DNA from: Spirochaetaceae bacterium | Lineage (GTDB): Bacteria; Spirochaetota; Spirochaetia; PWKH01 | Assembly: GCA_003557605.1 (NCBI GenBank) | Contig: PWNW01000057.1 | Location: 1 to 27,126, forward strand | Direction of reading: 5' to 3' | DNA length: 27,126 nucleotides | In this document: piece by piece, positions 1 to 7,469 of the stretch | How the letters are laid out: every line of letters starts with the position of its first letter | Numbering within the stretch: the first letter of the stretch is position 1 | Position numbers and translations under genes: made by a program | Notes under the pieces: model-generated | Database searches by the model: none | The model's input: the letters and a program-made list of their open reading frames with translations, nothing else | What the model was told of the DNA's origin: nothing

Positions 1-473
1 AGCACATAATAGGTATTGTCATCAGGGTCATGCATGAAGACAAAACCGGACCCGAGGGAATTTGTCTCAAATTCACGCTCTTCAAACTGGTCCCGAGGTG
101 TTCCGAAGAACCAGGGGAAAAAATCAAAGGACTGGGGAAGCCTCTGGGTGACCCGTTCAGTGATTCTCAGTTCAACCACCGAAGGCAAAACCTTTTCTAC
201 AACCTGGTTGAATGAATGCTCTAAGGCCCTTGCATAATCCAGTGATTCTTCACCCCGTGGGGTCGGTGACTGGTCCTGATACAGGGGAACGCTGCGCTGC
301 TGTTCAGGGGTCTGAGAAGCAGCAAGCACCGCAGACGGGCCGGCTTCTGCAGGCTGGGGAGAAAATGGATTGAATATAAATGCACTGATAATAAATCCTG
401 CAATTACTCCAATGAGAATAAAGTTAACAATTCGAACAGTCCGTAACCGTTTCTTAGCTGAATATTCCGTCAT
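1..473 (-). CDS. htrA: HtrA/DegP-type envelope serine protease, N-terminal part (cut by window edge)
   Basis: Reading down from ATG at 473 there are 157 open codons running off the left edge, so only the N-terminus is visible. Residues 1-14 are basic, residues about 15-36 form one hydrophobic signal anchor, and a Pro/Gln/Ser-rich linker follows to about residue 75. The segment after it, with a helix around residues 79-100, PSVVELRI (97-104) and LGSGFVF (140-146), matches the start of the trypsin-like domain of Do-family proteases. The GSGF motif normally precedes the catalytic His. The catalytic triad and PDZ domains lie outside the window. Family members degrade or refold damaged proteins in the periplasm. 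The gene starts 13 nt after the map stop and has a very strong ribosome binding site. The identification rests on the linker, the PSVV and GSGF segments and general layout, so it is probable rather than certain. Confidence 0.85.
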   Translation of the reverse strand, partial: MTEYSAKKRLRTVRIVNFILIGVIAGFIISAFIFNPFSPQPAEAGPSAVLAASQTPEQQRSVPLYQDQSPTPRGEESLDYARALEHSFNQVVEKVLPSVVELRITERVTQRLPQSFDFFPWFFGTPRDQFEEREFETNSLGSGFVFMHDPDDNTYYV

Positions 474-480
474 ATTTACG

Positions 481-488
481 CACCTCCT
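481..488 (-). promoter_or_regulatory. Strong Shine-Dalgarno of htrA
   Basis: The minus strand reads AGGAGGTG, 7 nt before the ATG at 473, close to the full anti-16S complement. It overlaps the TAG stop of map (487-489), which suggests translation of htrA is coupled to map. Confidence 0.8.
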
Positions 489-1233
489 ACCACTTGGTAA
501 GGATTTCTACACTGTTGTCAACAACAGCTACTGTATGCTCCCAGTGCGCTGAAGGCATGGTATCGGCGGTAACCACTGTCCATTTGTCATCTAGATGCTT
601 GATTGCATCTTTTCCCATGTTTACCATGGGTTCAATTGCAATCACCATCCCGTTCCTCAATCTCTGGTTTGCAGAAGCGCTCGGGTAATTAGGAACCTGG
701 GGATCCTCATGCTGTGAAAACCCTACACCATGCCCGCAGTATTCCTTCACTACACTGTACCCGAACTGCTCAACATACCGTGAAACAGCTTTGCCGATAT
801 GACTAACCCGCTTACCGGGAACAGCTTCCTGTAAACCAAGATATAAACTCTCCCGGGTAACGTCTACCATTTTCTTCACTTCAGAGGGTGTTTCCGGCAT
901 GCAGAGAGTCTGGGCTGCATCACTGAAGTAGCCATTCAGATTGATGCCGATGTCAATACTGACAATGTCAGCATCAAGGATCACCCGCTTTCCGGGTATG
1001 CCGTGAATTATCTGTTCATTCAGGGAAATGCATGATGATGCAGGAAATCCCATATATCCGAGAAAGGCTGGAATTGCGTTATGATCCTGTATAAAATCAT
1101 GGATGAACAGGTCAACTGCGCCAGTGGTAAGGCCGGGCTTCACATAGGATGCAAGAAGTTTATGAAGCTGCGCTAAGAGCCTGCAGGATGAACGAATTCC
1201 GTCAAGATCGTGTTTTGTCTTCAAGCGTATCAT
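487..1233 (-). CDS. map: Type I methionine aminopeptidase
   Basis: This enzyme removes the N-terminal Met from nascent proteins in the cytoplasm. The protein has 248 residues, normal for the short bacterial type. The five metal ligands of the family are present: D94 (in SIDIG), D105 (in FSDAA), H168 (in GHGVG), E201 (in IAIEPMV) and E232 (in WEHTVAV). The substrate-contacting histidines are H77 (IIHGIP) and H175 (QHEDP). The N-terminus starts directly at the first helix, without the zinc-finger extension seen in some homologues. ATG at 1233 lies inside the end of nusB (32 nt overlap). A CAGGG about 12 nt upstream may serve as a weak ribosome binding site. A promoter-like element also sits just upstream. 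htrA follows after 13 nt. Confidence 0.97.
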   Translation of the reverse strand: MIRLKTKHDLDGIRSSCRLLAQLHKLLASYVKPGLTTGAVDLFIHDFIQDHNAIPAFLGYMGFPASSCISLNEQIIHGIPGKRVILDADIVSIDIGINLNGYFSDAAQTLCMPETPSEVKKMVDVTRESLYLGLQEAVPGKRVSHIGKAVSRYVEQFGYSVVKEYCGHGVGFSQHEDPQVPNYPSASANQRLRNGMVIAIEPMVNMGKDAIKHLDDKWTVVTADTMPSAHWEHTVAVVDNSVEILTKW

Positions 1234-1660
1234 GATCTATTATACCCTGTTTTACATATGCATCAAGAATTCCGTTAATAAAAGAATATGCTTTCGGACC
1301 GGATAGCTCCTGGCAGAGCAGAATTGCTTCATGTATGACAATTTTGAAGGAGATATCTTTTTGAAACTTCAGGGCGTACATGCTTATTCTGAGAATTGCA
1401 AGGTCTGCCGCTGAAAGTCTTGAAATATCCCAGTTAATCAGAAGCGATGATATGGTGCGGTCAATTTCCTCCAGTTCATCCAGAGTTCCCTGTATGAGCA
1501 GACTGGCATAATCAAATGTCGTCTGGCTGTGCCCTTCACGTTCAGAATCATTGAGCCAAGGGAACTGAAGCAAATGCTCCCTGGTGCAGGACGGATGCTG
1601 TGAAAACATGTAGAGTCCCTGCACAGCTAGAATTCGGGAGCCATGGCGGTTTTTTTTCAT
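1202..1660 (-). CDS. nusB: Transcription antitermination factor NusB
   Basis: NusB binds boxA RNA with NusE (S10) and supports rRNA antitermination. The protein has 152 residues from ATG 1660, a usual NusB length. The N-terminus, with SRILAVQGLYMF at about residues 8-19, is the family's helix 1. The middle contains ISRLSAADLAILRISMYAL and then VIHEAILLCQ, followed by the C-terminal SFINGILDAYVK, all typical of the all-helical NusB fold. The frame stays open upstream for 35 more codons, but that extension overlaps the preceding gene and has no family similarity, so I chose the start at MKKNRHGSR. There is no clear Shine-Dalgarno, and a GTG directly before the ATG is a possible alternative. A run of eight A bases follows the start codon. 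The gene lies 13 nt after the parvulin gene and overlaps map by 32 nt. Confidence 0.93.
   Translation of the reverse strand: MKKNRHGSRILAVQGLYMFSQHPSCTREHLLQFPWLNDSEREGHSQTTFDYASLLIQGTLDELEEIDRTISSLLINWDISRLSAADLAILRISMYALKFQKDISFKIVIHEAILLCQELSGPKAYSFINGILDAYVKQGIIDHDTLEDKTRS
1239..1266 (-). promoter_or_regulatory. Possible sigma70 promoter for map inside nusB
   Basis: The minus strand has TTGATG (1261-1266), a 16 nt spacer, and a perfect TATAAT (1239-1244). The expected start site, about 7 nt downstream, would fall on or beside the map ATG at 1233, giving a leaderless or nearly leaderless mRNA. It lies within nusB coding sequence, so chance is a real alternative. Confidence 0.35.
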
Positions 1661-1673
1661 CACGTACCGTGTT

Positions 1674-2717
1674 TTACAAAAGTATTCGTATGTCTGCTTC
1701 CTTGCGGAGAGCATCAACGAGTTCATCAATTGCCTGATTAAAAGCAGCAGCCTGCTTCTGTACAAATATCTGGTTGCTGATGTACTGATATACCGTTGTT
1801 CTCGTTACAGGGTTTATCGGATCCTGCAGACCAAGAACCTTTGCATTGCGGTGCTCAATCATCTCAACAATATGATACCCAGCATTTGACTGTATCACGC
1901 CGGAGGTCTCACCAGTTGAAAGATCAAAGACCTTGTCAAAGAAATTTGCACCCAGAATCTGCTTGCGCTGAGTGTCGTTTATGGCAAGCCAGCCGAGTTC
2001 GCCTCCGGAAAACTTTGTACTCTCGTCTTCTGATACTTCCAGAACCAGGTCAGAAAAGGACCGTTCGCCGGTATTGAGACGCCTAAGTGCCCGGTTGATT
2101 TTTTCAAGAGCTTCCTGGTCGCTCTTGTTTCTGTTGTCCACAAAAATATGCCGCATATGGGCAAACTCAGGATTGATAAATTCAGTTGCATTCTGCCGGT
2201 ACACAGTTTGGACTTCCTGCTGCGTAGGAGCTGATACGTTCTCAATAATATTCCGTTTTGCAGAACGTACATACTTCTCAACCAGCAGTTTATCTCTGAT
2301 CTCCTGCCTGAATCCTTCAAGAGTCTTGCCGAAATAATCGTTGAGAATCTGTACGAACTGCTGGTCCGTAATACTCTGTCCAAGCTGCTGAGCAACCGAA
2401 TTTCTCTGCTCATTCACCGCTGCCTGTATTTCCTGATCGGTTACCGTAACCCCATGTCTCCGCGCTCCCTGCAGGAGAAGCTCATTTTCAATAAGTATCT
2501 GCAGCAGGGTATTTTTAGTCTCAGTTACCGGCAAATTCTGCCGCTGCTGATTGGCCCGGTATTCTTCAAAAGCCTGATCAAGCTTCTGCATGCTGATCAT
2601 CTGGGGACGTACAAGATTGACTACTGCAGCGGGCTGAAGCATCAGATCATCGGAATGTAATGAAGCCGCTGAAAATATAAAAAGCGCTGCAAGAATATAA
2701 GTAAAACTTCGTTTCAT
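1674..2717 (-). CDS. Exported SurA/PrsA-like peptidyl-prolyl isomerase (parvulin chaperone)
   Basis: The protein has 347 residues from ATG 2717, beginning MKRSF with a hydrophobic stretch and a likely signal peptide of about 22 residues, so it is periplasmic or lipid-free envelope-located. Residues about 30-165 form a helical SurA_N-like chaperone domain. A parvulin (PpiC) domain covers about 186-287 with the usual blocks: FAHMRHIFVD, FSDLVLEVSED, GGELGWL, and SGVIQSNAGYHIVEM. A C-terminal helix follows. By family it helps fold and deliver outer-membrane proteins. A longer start six codons upstream (2735) is possible, but it lacks a signal-like basic start and coincides with the predicted transcription start. 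I leave the symbol blank because SurA, PrsA and PpiD cannot be separated here. It is followed closely by nusB and map. Confidence 0.88.
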   Translation of the reverse strand: MKRSFTYILAALFIFSAASLHSDDLMLQPAAVVNLVRPQMISMQKLDQAFEEYRANQQRQNLPVTETKNTLLQILIENELLLQGARRHGVTVTDQEIQAAVNEQRNSVAQQLGQSITDQQFVQILNDYFGKTLEGFRQEIRDKLLVEKYVRSAKRNIIENVSAPTQQEVQTVYRQNATEFINPEFAHMRHIFVDNRNKSDQEALEKINRALRRLNTGERSFSDLVLEVSEDESTKFSGGELGWLAINDTQRKQILGANFFDKVFDLSTGETSGVIQSNAGYHIVEMIEHRNAKVLGLQDPINPVTRTTVYQYISNQIFVQKQAAAFNQAIDELVDALRKEADIRILL

Positions 2718-2741
2718 AGTGTATGCACCATCCATATGCTA

Positions 2742-2770
2742 AATATACTCATGATTTTTTTAGTTGAAAA
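2742..2770 (-). promoter_or_regulatory. Possible sigma70 promoter of the parvulin-nusB-map genes
   Basis: The minus strand has TTTTCA (2765-2770), a 17 nt A-rich spacer and TATATT (2742-2747). This would start transcription near 2735 and give an 18 nt leader before ATG 2717. It sits in the short gap after the flavodoxin-fold gene. The -35 matches consensus in only four positions. Confidence 0.35.
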
Positions 2771-2774
2771 CCCG

Positions 2775-3194
2775 TCAGCTTCGTTTTATATGAAGCCGTT
2801 TTCCGATTTCCTGAGCATCCGTAGGTTTTGTGACAATATCAGAAACTTTGAGAAACATTCCCTCGGACTCCATTTGCTTCATCAGTGCTGTAAGAGTCTT
2901 CAATGGACGAAGACCAGATTTAATTACAAAAGCATAGCACCGCTTTCCAGATACCGTTCCAGCCTGCCGAAGATATGAAAGCAGTCCGGGGGGTATTTTC
3001 CCGCCGAAAAAGTTCATCTGCTCAGTGCCGAGGGCAATATATTCATAGAAACTCAGTTTTTTATTACTCTCGTTCCTCGCGTCAATAACGTCGACTTCGT
3101 GTCCCTGGGCTGATATTCCCCGGGAAAGCGCCTGAGAGATCTCTCTCAGCTTTTCCTGCTGCTTCTGAGCGTAGAACACTACTGCAACTTTCAT
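2775..3194 (-). CDS. Small flavodoxin-fold protein, function unknown
   Basis: The protein has 139 residues from ATG 3194 and a good GGAG ribosome binding site. The pattern looks like a compact flavodoxin fold: strand MKVAVVFYA (1-9), helix, strand EVDVIDA, strand YIALGTEQ (about 52-59), FFGGKIPPGLLSYL, strand KRCYAFVIKSG, helix and a C-terminal strand SDIVTK. I do not recognise a named family. The first loop, after strand 1, is AQKQQEK and lacks the T/S-x-T-G-N/x-T phosphate loop of true flavodoxins, so FMN binding is doubtful. The tail is short and basic. It lies between the secG terminator and the parvulin gene, and may be cotranscribed with either by read-through. A role in redox or export is only a guess. 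Confidence 0.75.
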   Translation of the reverse strand: MKVAVVFYAQKQQEKLREISQALSRGISAQGHEVDVIDARNESNKKLSFYEYIALGTEQMNFFGGKIPPGLLSYLRQAGTVSGKRCYAFVIKSGLRPLKTLTALMKQMESEGMFLKVSDIVTKPTDAQEIGKRLHIKRS

Positions 3195-3218
3195 GATTCA
3201 CTCCATTCGCCTGCATGG

Positions 3219-3249
3219 AAAAAGGACCGCCGGTAAAATCGAGCGGTCC
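3219..3249 (-). terminator. Intrinsic terminator after secG
   Basis: On the minus strand GGACCGC (3243-3249) and GCGGTCC (3224-3230) form a 7 bp GC-rich stem with a 12 nt loop, followed directly by five T (3219-3223). It ends the gap-pgk-tpiA-secG operon. Only 24 nt separate it from the next start codon. Confidence 0.85.
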
Positions 3250-3282
3250 GTTTTATCTCATGCACAGCCGGTTACTGGTCTG

Positions 3283-3627
3283 TTATTCTGTATCTTCAGA
3301 ATCCTGATCCTCCGTGTCATCTTCAGGCATGGTTGTCCACCACTCCTGTCCTTCCTGGCCAGGCCCTGCACCGCTGAGCAGACCGTCGTTCTCAGGGGTC
3401 CTGCTGATAAATGCAAGAAGAAACGTCAGCAGAAGAAATGCCCCCGCCGTTCCATAGGTAATCTTTGTCAGAATATTTCCAGATCTGGCTCCGAAAGTGG
3501 TATCACTGGAACCGCCGAAAATGCCTCCAAGACCCTGGGTGTTCTCATTCTGGATAACCACCAGGAAAATCAGAATCAATGCAACTATAACAAAAATCAC
3601 CAGTAATATAATACCAAAAACACCCAT
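3283..3627 (-). CDS. secG: Preprotein translocase subunit SecG
   Basis: SecG is the small non-essential partner of SecYE in the inner membrane. The protein has 114 residues. The first membrane helix is about residues 3-25, followed by the family's linker with QNENTQGLGGIFGG and DTTFGARSGN (about 26-51), then a second membrane helix at about 56-75. After that comes a 35-residue tail ending in a strongly acidic stretch (PEDDTEDQDSEDTE). The acidic tail is longer than in enteric SecG. The start ATG 3627 has GGAGTG five nt upstream. It lies 17 nt after tpiA and is the last gene of the glycolytic operon before an intrinsic terminator. Confidence 0.93.
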   Translation of the reverse strand: MGVFGIILLVIFVIVALILIFLVVIQNENTQGLGGIFGGSSDTTFGARSGNILTKITYGTAGAFLLLTFLLAFISRTPENDGLLSGAGPGQEGQEWWTTMPEDDTEDQDSEDTE

Positions 3628-3644
3628 TATCTCACTCCAGAAAA

Positions 3645-4397
3645 TTAATTTTTACAAAGCGCAATTGCCCTGAAAGATTCCAGGTCCAATGATGCTCCGC
3701 CGACAAGTGCGCCGTCAATATCGCTCTGGTCAAGCAGTTCCTTCACATTGTCAGGCTTCACAGAACCTCCGTACTGAATCACCATACGATCAGACGCATC
3801 AGCACTGTAGAGCTCCTTTATCAGGGAGCGGACAAACTGATGGACATTGTTGGCATCCTCAGGGGTTGCGGTCCTGCCGGTACCTATCGCCCATACCGGT
3901 TCATAGGCTATGGTAACATGCTTCAGGCTGCCTTCGTCAACACCGGAAAGCCCCTTGGTTACCTGGGTACGGACAACAGATTCCACCTTCCCTGCTTCCC
4001 GCTCATCCAACGTCTCTCCGATACAGAAGACTACCTCAAGTCCCTTGGAAAGTGCAAGCTTAATTTTTTCATTGATCAGTTCATCAGTTTCACCAAACAC
4101 AATCCTTCGTTCAGAATGACCAAGAATCACAGCAGCAACATCTAGGTCAAGCAGCATCTCTGGGGAAATATCTCCAGTATATGCTCCATACTCCTTGTGG
4201 GACATATTCTGAGCCCCCAGCACGATGTTAGTGCCCCGTACAATTGACGATACGCTCTCAAGAGCCGTAAACGGGGGGGCTATCATCATCTTTGCTGAAG
4301 CATCCTTCAGCTCATCCACTAATGCTTCAGCAAATTCACGAGCCTGTGAAGCAGTATTGTTCATTTTCCAGTTACCGGCAATATAATACTCTCTCAT
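3645..4397 (-). CDS. tpiA: Triosephosphate isomerase
   Basis: This enzyme interconverts dihydroxyacetone phosphate and glyceraldehyde 3-phosphate in glycolysis and gluconeogenesis. The protein is a full-length 250 residues with all hallmarks: GNWKMN with K11, the electrophile H94 in ILGHSERR, the catalytic base E166 in AYEPVWAIGTG with the flexible loop behind it, and the phosphate-binding blocks YGGSVKPDN and GALVGGASL near the C-terminus. It is 11 nt downstream of pgk. GGAG inside the pgk stop region and AAGGA directly at the ATG are both close to the start. Confidence 0.98.
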   Translation of the reverse strand: MREYYIAGNWKMNNTASQAREFAEALVDELKDASAKMMIAPPFTALESVSSIVRGTNIVLGAQNMSHKEYGAYTGDISPEMLLDLDVAAVILGHSERRIVFGETDELINEKIKLALSKGLEVVFCIGETLDEREAGKVESVVRTQVTKGLSGVDEGSLKHVTIAYEPVWAIGTGRTATPEDANNVHQFVRSLIKELYSADASDRMVIQYGGSVKPDNVKELLDQSDIDGALVGGASLDLESFRAIALCKN

Positions 4398-4408
4398 ATC
4401 CTTACGTG

Positions 4409-5596
4409 TTACTCCTTCGTTTCCAATACAGCGATTCCAGGAAGAACCTTTCCCTCCAGAAACTCCAGTGAAGCCCCGCCTCCGGTTGAGACATGGCTGA
4501 CACGGTCGGCAAGACCGAACTTGTTAACCGCTGCTACCGAATCTCCTCCGCCGACAACAGTGGTGCCCTTGGAGGATGCGATCATCTGTGCAACCTTCAG
4601 GGTACCCTGGGAAAACTGCTCAATTTCAAACACACCCATCGGTCCGTTCCAGACAATAGATGCTGCACTGGAGAGAACAGTCTCAATTTCAGCAAGGGTT
4701 TTCTCTCCGATGTCAAGGCCAATCAAATCGTCGGGAATATCAACTGAATCAACAGGCACGGGTTCTGCAGACTCAGAAAATTCCGCTGCGGCAATATGGT
4801 CAAGGGGAAGCAGAATCTTCACGCTCCGCTCCTTCGCCTTGCTGAGAAAACTCTCTGCTGTGGAGCTGTACTCTTCCTCAAACATGGATTTTCCAATGCT
4901 GCGTCCCTGCAGCTTCAGAAATGTGTATGCCATAGCTCCGCCGATAACAATAACATCACATGTGTCCAGCAGCGATTCAAGCACCCCTATCTTGGATGAT
5001 ACCTTGGCGCCTCCAATCACAGCGACAAAGGGCTTTTCCGGATTGGTAAGCAGGGTTCCGAAAAAGGAAACTTCCTTTTCGATCAGCAGACCAGCCGCAG
5101 AGGGAAGATATGATGCAATACCTTCCGTAGAAGCATGCGCCCTATGGGCGCTGCCGAATGCATCATTCACATAGACATCACCAAGGCGGGAAAGCTTTTC
5201 AGCAAATTCAGCATTGTTCTCCGTCTCTTCCTTATAGAAACGAACATTTTCAAGCAGAAGGACCTGTCCCGGCTTCAAATCTGCAGCCAGCTGTTCAGTC
5301 TCTTTTCCAACGCAGTCTGGTGCCATGATCACTTCCCGCCCAAGAAGTTCACTGAACTTCCGGGCAACCGGAGCAAGGCTGAATGCCTGATTCTTTACTC
5401 CCTTCGGACGTCCAAGATGGGACATAACTACCAGGGAGGTGCCGTTTTGCTCAAGAATATACTTCACAGTCGGGAGAGCTGTCTCAATGCGGGTGGCATC
5501 AGTAACGACCCCCTCTTTGAGGGGGACGTTAAAATCTACCCGCATGAGAACCCGTTTTCCGGTAAGGTCAATATCTCTGATTGTACGCAGTCCCAT
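4409..5596 (-). CDS. pgk: Phosphoglycerate kinase
   Basis: The enzyme transfers phosphate from 1,3-bisphosphoglycerate to ADP, the first ATP-yielding step of glycolysis. The protein has 395 residues, normal for the bacterial monomer. The N-domain shows RVDFNVP (19-25), R36, HLGRP (60-64), R119 in LLENVRFYKEE and R152 in FGSAHRAHAS. The nucleotide domain shows IGGAKVSSKIGVLESLL (194-210), NGPMGVFE and GGGDSVAAV. ATG 5596 has GAGGA five nt upstream. It starts 26 nt after gap and belongs to the same operon. Confidence 0.98.
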   Translation of the reverse strand: MGLRTIRDIDLTGKRVLMRVDFNVPLKEGVVTDATRIETALPTVKYILEQNGTSLVVMSHLGRPKGVKNQAFSLAPVARKFSELLGREVIMAPDCVGKETEQLAADLKPGQVLLLENVRFYKEETENNAEFAEKLSRLGDVYVNDAFGSAHRAHASTEGIASYLPSAAGLLIEKEVSFFGTLLTNPEKPFVAVIGGAKVSSKIGVLESLLDTCDVIVIGGAMAYTFLKLQGRSIGKSMFEEEYSSTAESFLSKAKERSVKILLPLDHIAAAEFSESAEPVPVDSVDIPDDLIGLDIGEKTLAEIETVLSSAASIVWNGPMGVFEIEQFSQGTLKVAQMIASSKGTTVVGGGDSVAAVNKFGLADRVSHVSTGGGASLEFLEGKVLPGIAVLETKE

Positions 5597-5622
5597 AGGT
5601 TTCCTCGCGGTTTTTTGTTTAC

Positions 5623-6624
5623 TTATGAAAGTTTCTTTGCCAGGTCGACAACACGGGCAGAATATCCCATTTCATTGTCATACCAGGAAATTACCTTAAA
5701 AAACTTCTCTCCGAGCTTCATAGTGCACTTTGCATCAAACACTGATGAACTGGTGTTGCCCCGTACATCTGATGAAACAATCGGGTCCTCGGTATATTCG
5801 AGGATACCGTTCATCGGCCCGTCAGCTGCTGCCTTAACAGCTGCATTCAGTTCTTCAACGCTGCAGTCCTTTTCAAGCTCAACTACCAGGTCAACAACAG
5901 AACCGGTAGGGGTAGGAACTCTCATAGCCATACCGTTAAGCTTTCCGTTGAGTTCAGGGATAACCAGTCCTACGGCTTTTGCAGCACCGGTGGTGGTGGG
6001 AATAATGGAAAGAGCAGCGGAGCGTGCCCTTCTAAGGTCCTTATGGGGAAGATCAAGAATTACTTGATCATTGGTGTATGCATGAACGGTAGTCATCAGA
6101 CCCTTAACAATACCGAAACTGTCATGAAGCACCTTTGCTACCGGAGCAAGACAGTTAGTGGTGCAGGAAGCATTGGAAAAGGCTTCCAGGTTTACATCAA
6201 GTTCGTCGTCATTGACGCCGAGCACGATGGTCTGATCAATCTTGTCTTTGGAAGGAACAGTGAGGATTACCTTCTTTGCCCCTGCCTTGATATGGTCCTT
6301 GTATCCGCCCTTGGGGCCTTCTGCAACAGCAAACACGCCGGTTGACTCAATTACTACATCCACCTTCAGTTCCTTCCAGGGAAGGGATGCGGGGTTCATA
6401 ACTGCAAGAATCTTAATTTCCTTTCCGTCGACAACAATTGCATCGTCCTTCACCTCAACGCTCTTTCCGTATACTCCGTAGGTGGAGTCATACTTAAGCA
6501 GATGTGCAAGAGTCTTCGGATCAGTGAGGTCATTGATCGCCACCACTTCCATATCATCACGCTCAAAAGCGATCTTGAAAACGTTTCTGCCGATTCTTCC
6601 AAAACCATTAATTGCTATTCTCAT
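5623..6624 (-). CDS. gap: Glyceraldehyde-3-phosphate dehydrogenase, NAD-type
   Basis: The enzyme oxidises and phosphorylates glyceraldehyde 3-phosphate. The protein has 333 residues. The Rossmann start INGFGRIGR is at residues 5-13. The acidic D32 in AINDLTDP indicates NAD rather than NADP, as in GapA-type enzymes. The catalytic C154 is in SNASCTTNCLAP and H181 in TTVHAYTNDQ. The C-terminal WYDNEMGYSARVVDL is intact. ATG 6624 has GGAGG four nt upstream. It is the first gene of gap-pgk-tpiA-secG and has its own strong promoter in the short gap after the corC-like gene. Confidence 0.98.
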   Translation of the reverse strand: MRIAINGFGRIGRNVFKIAFERDDMEVVAINDLTDPKTLAHLLKYDSTYGVYGKSVEVKDDAIVVDGKEIKILAVMNPASLPWKELKVDVVIESTGVFAVAEGPKGGYKDHIKAGAKKVILTVPSKDKIDQTIVLGVNDDELDVNLEAFSNASCTTNCLAPVAKVLHDSFGIVKGLMTTVHAYTNDQVILDLPHKDLRRARSAALSIIPTTTGAAKAVGLVIPELNGKLNGMAMRVPTPTGSVVDLVVELEKDCSVEELNAAVKAAADGPMNGILEYTEDPIVSSDVRGNTSSSVFDAKCTMKLGEKFFKVISWYDNEMGYSARVVDLAKKLS

Positions 6625-6670
6625 GTAACCTCCAGGTCATTATCTATGGATGGATTCTTTAATGATTTAT

Positions 6671-6700
6671 ACTATATAGAATTTGGGGCATCCATGTCAA
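6671..6700 (-). promoter_or_regulatory. Strong sigma70 promoter of the gap-pgk-tpiA-secG operon
   Basis: The minus strand has a perfect TTGACA (6695-6700), an 18 nt spacer and TATAGT (6671-6676, five of six). The predicted start near 6664 gives a leader of about 40 nt to ATG 6624. The -35 begins one base after the stop codon of the corC-like gene (6702-6704). Confidence 0.8.
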
Positions 6701-6701
6701 T

Positions 6702-7469
6702 TCACACCGAAGGATCATGGATAATCAATTTCACTGAATTAATTTTATGTCCGTCAATATCCTGTACAATAATGTCTATGTTTTCATAGGTTGTCTTTTC
6801 ATAGGTGACCGGGATTTTTCCAAAGAGATCAAACACAAATCCCCCCAGGGTTTCAAAGGGCTCCTCGGGAAGGTGTATTCCCGCAGCTTCATTGACGTCC
6901 TCAATTTCTGTCCGGGCATCGCAGAGGTACATGTTCTCCCCGATCTTGATGATCTCCTCTTTCTCATCATCAAACTCATCCTGTATATCGCCGACGATCT
7001 CTTCGATAATATCTTCCAGACAGAGGATTCCCGACACTCCGCCATATTCATCCACCACAATGGCAATATGAACTTTTCTCCGCTTGAACTCCCGCAGCAG
7101 CGCATCAAGACGCTTGCTCTCCGGTACGAAGAAAGGCTTCCTGATAATCTGCTCAAGCACAATGGTGCTTTTATTCTTCACATAGGAAAACAGGTCCTTC
7201 ACATAAAGAATACCGATTACGTTGTCTATGGTCTCTTTGTAGACCGGATACCGCGAATATCCATGGGTGACGATGATGTTCAGCAGCTCCTCATGTGATG
7301 TGTCGTAGGAAATAAACACCACATCTATTCTGGGAACCACAATTTCCTTTACCGACGTATCGGAAAGTTCCACGATGCCCTTGATCATATCTTTTCGTTC
7401 GTAGCTGAGACTGTCAAACTCCGAATCTTCGTCCGAAGCACTGAACAGCTTCCTGAAAAAAGATTTCAT
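6702..7469 (-). CDS. CBS-pair CorC/TlyC-like protein
   Basis: The protein has 255 residues and no membrane segment, so it is the short soluble form lacking the DUF21 membrane domain of larger HlyC/CorC proteins. After a short basic start there is an acidic stretch, then ELSDTSVKEIVVPRIDV (about 34-50), the family's lead into a CBS pair. CBS1 covers roughly 50-100 (SRYPVYKETIDNVIGILYVKDL) and CBS2 roughly 110-165 (IAIVVDEYGGVSGILCLEDIIEEIVGDI). The C-terminal CorC_HlyC domain is about 178-252. Proteins of this group are linked to divalent cation handling. In spirochaetes they are often annotated as TlyC haemolysin, a label with weak functional support. It overlaps ybeY by 4 nt (ATGA), in a cluster with phoH and the 7TM-HD gene that is widespread in bacteria. 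Confidence 0.92.
   Translation of the reverse strand: MKSFFRKLFSASDEDSEFDSLSYERKDMIKGIVELSDTSVKEIVVPRIDVVFISYDTSHEELLNIIVTHGYSRYPVYKETIDNVIGILYVKDLFSYVKNKSTIVLEQIIRKPFFVPESKRLDALLREFKRRKVHIAIVVDEYGGVSGILCLEDIIEEIVGDIQDEFDDEKEEIIKIGENMYLCDARTEIEDVNEAAGIHLPEEPFETLGGFVFDLFGKIPVTYEKTTYENIDIIVQDIDGHKINSVKLIIHDPSV

Noticed and set aside
1661..1765. 35-codon N-terminal extension of nusB
   Set aside because: It overlaps the 3' end of the parvulin gene and has no similarity to NusB; the family N-terminus begins at MKKNRHGSR.
5135..6067. Plus-strand open frame of 310 codons
   Set aside because: It lies antisense to pgk and gap, both unmistakable on the minus strand, and its sequence has no family-like composition.
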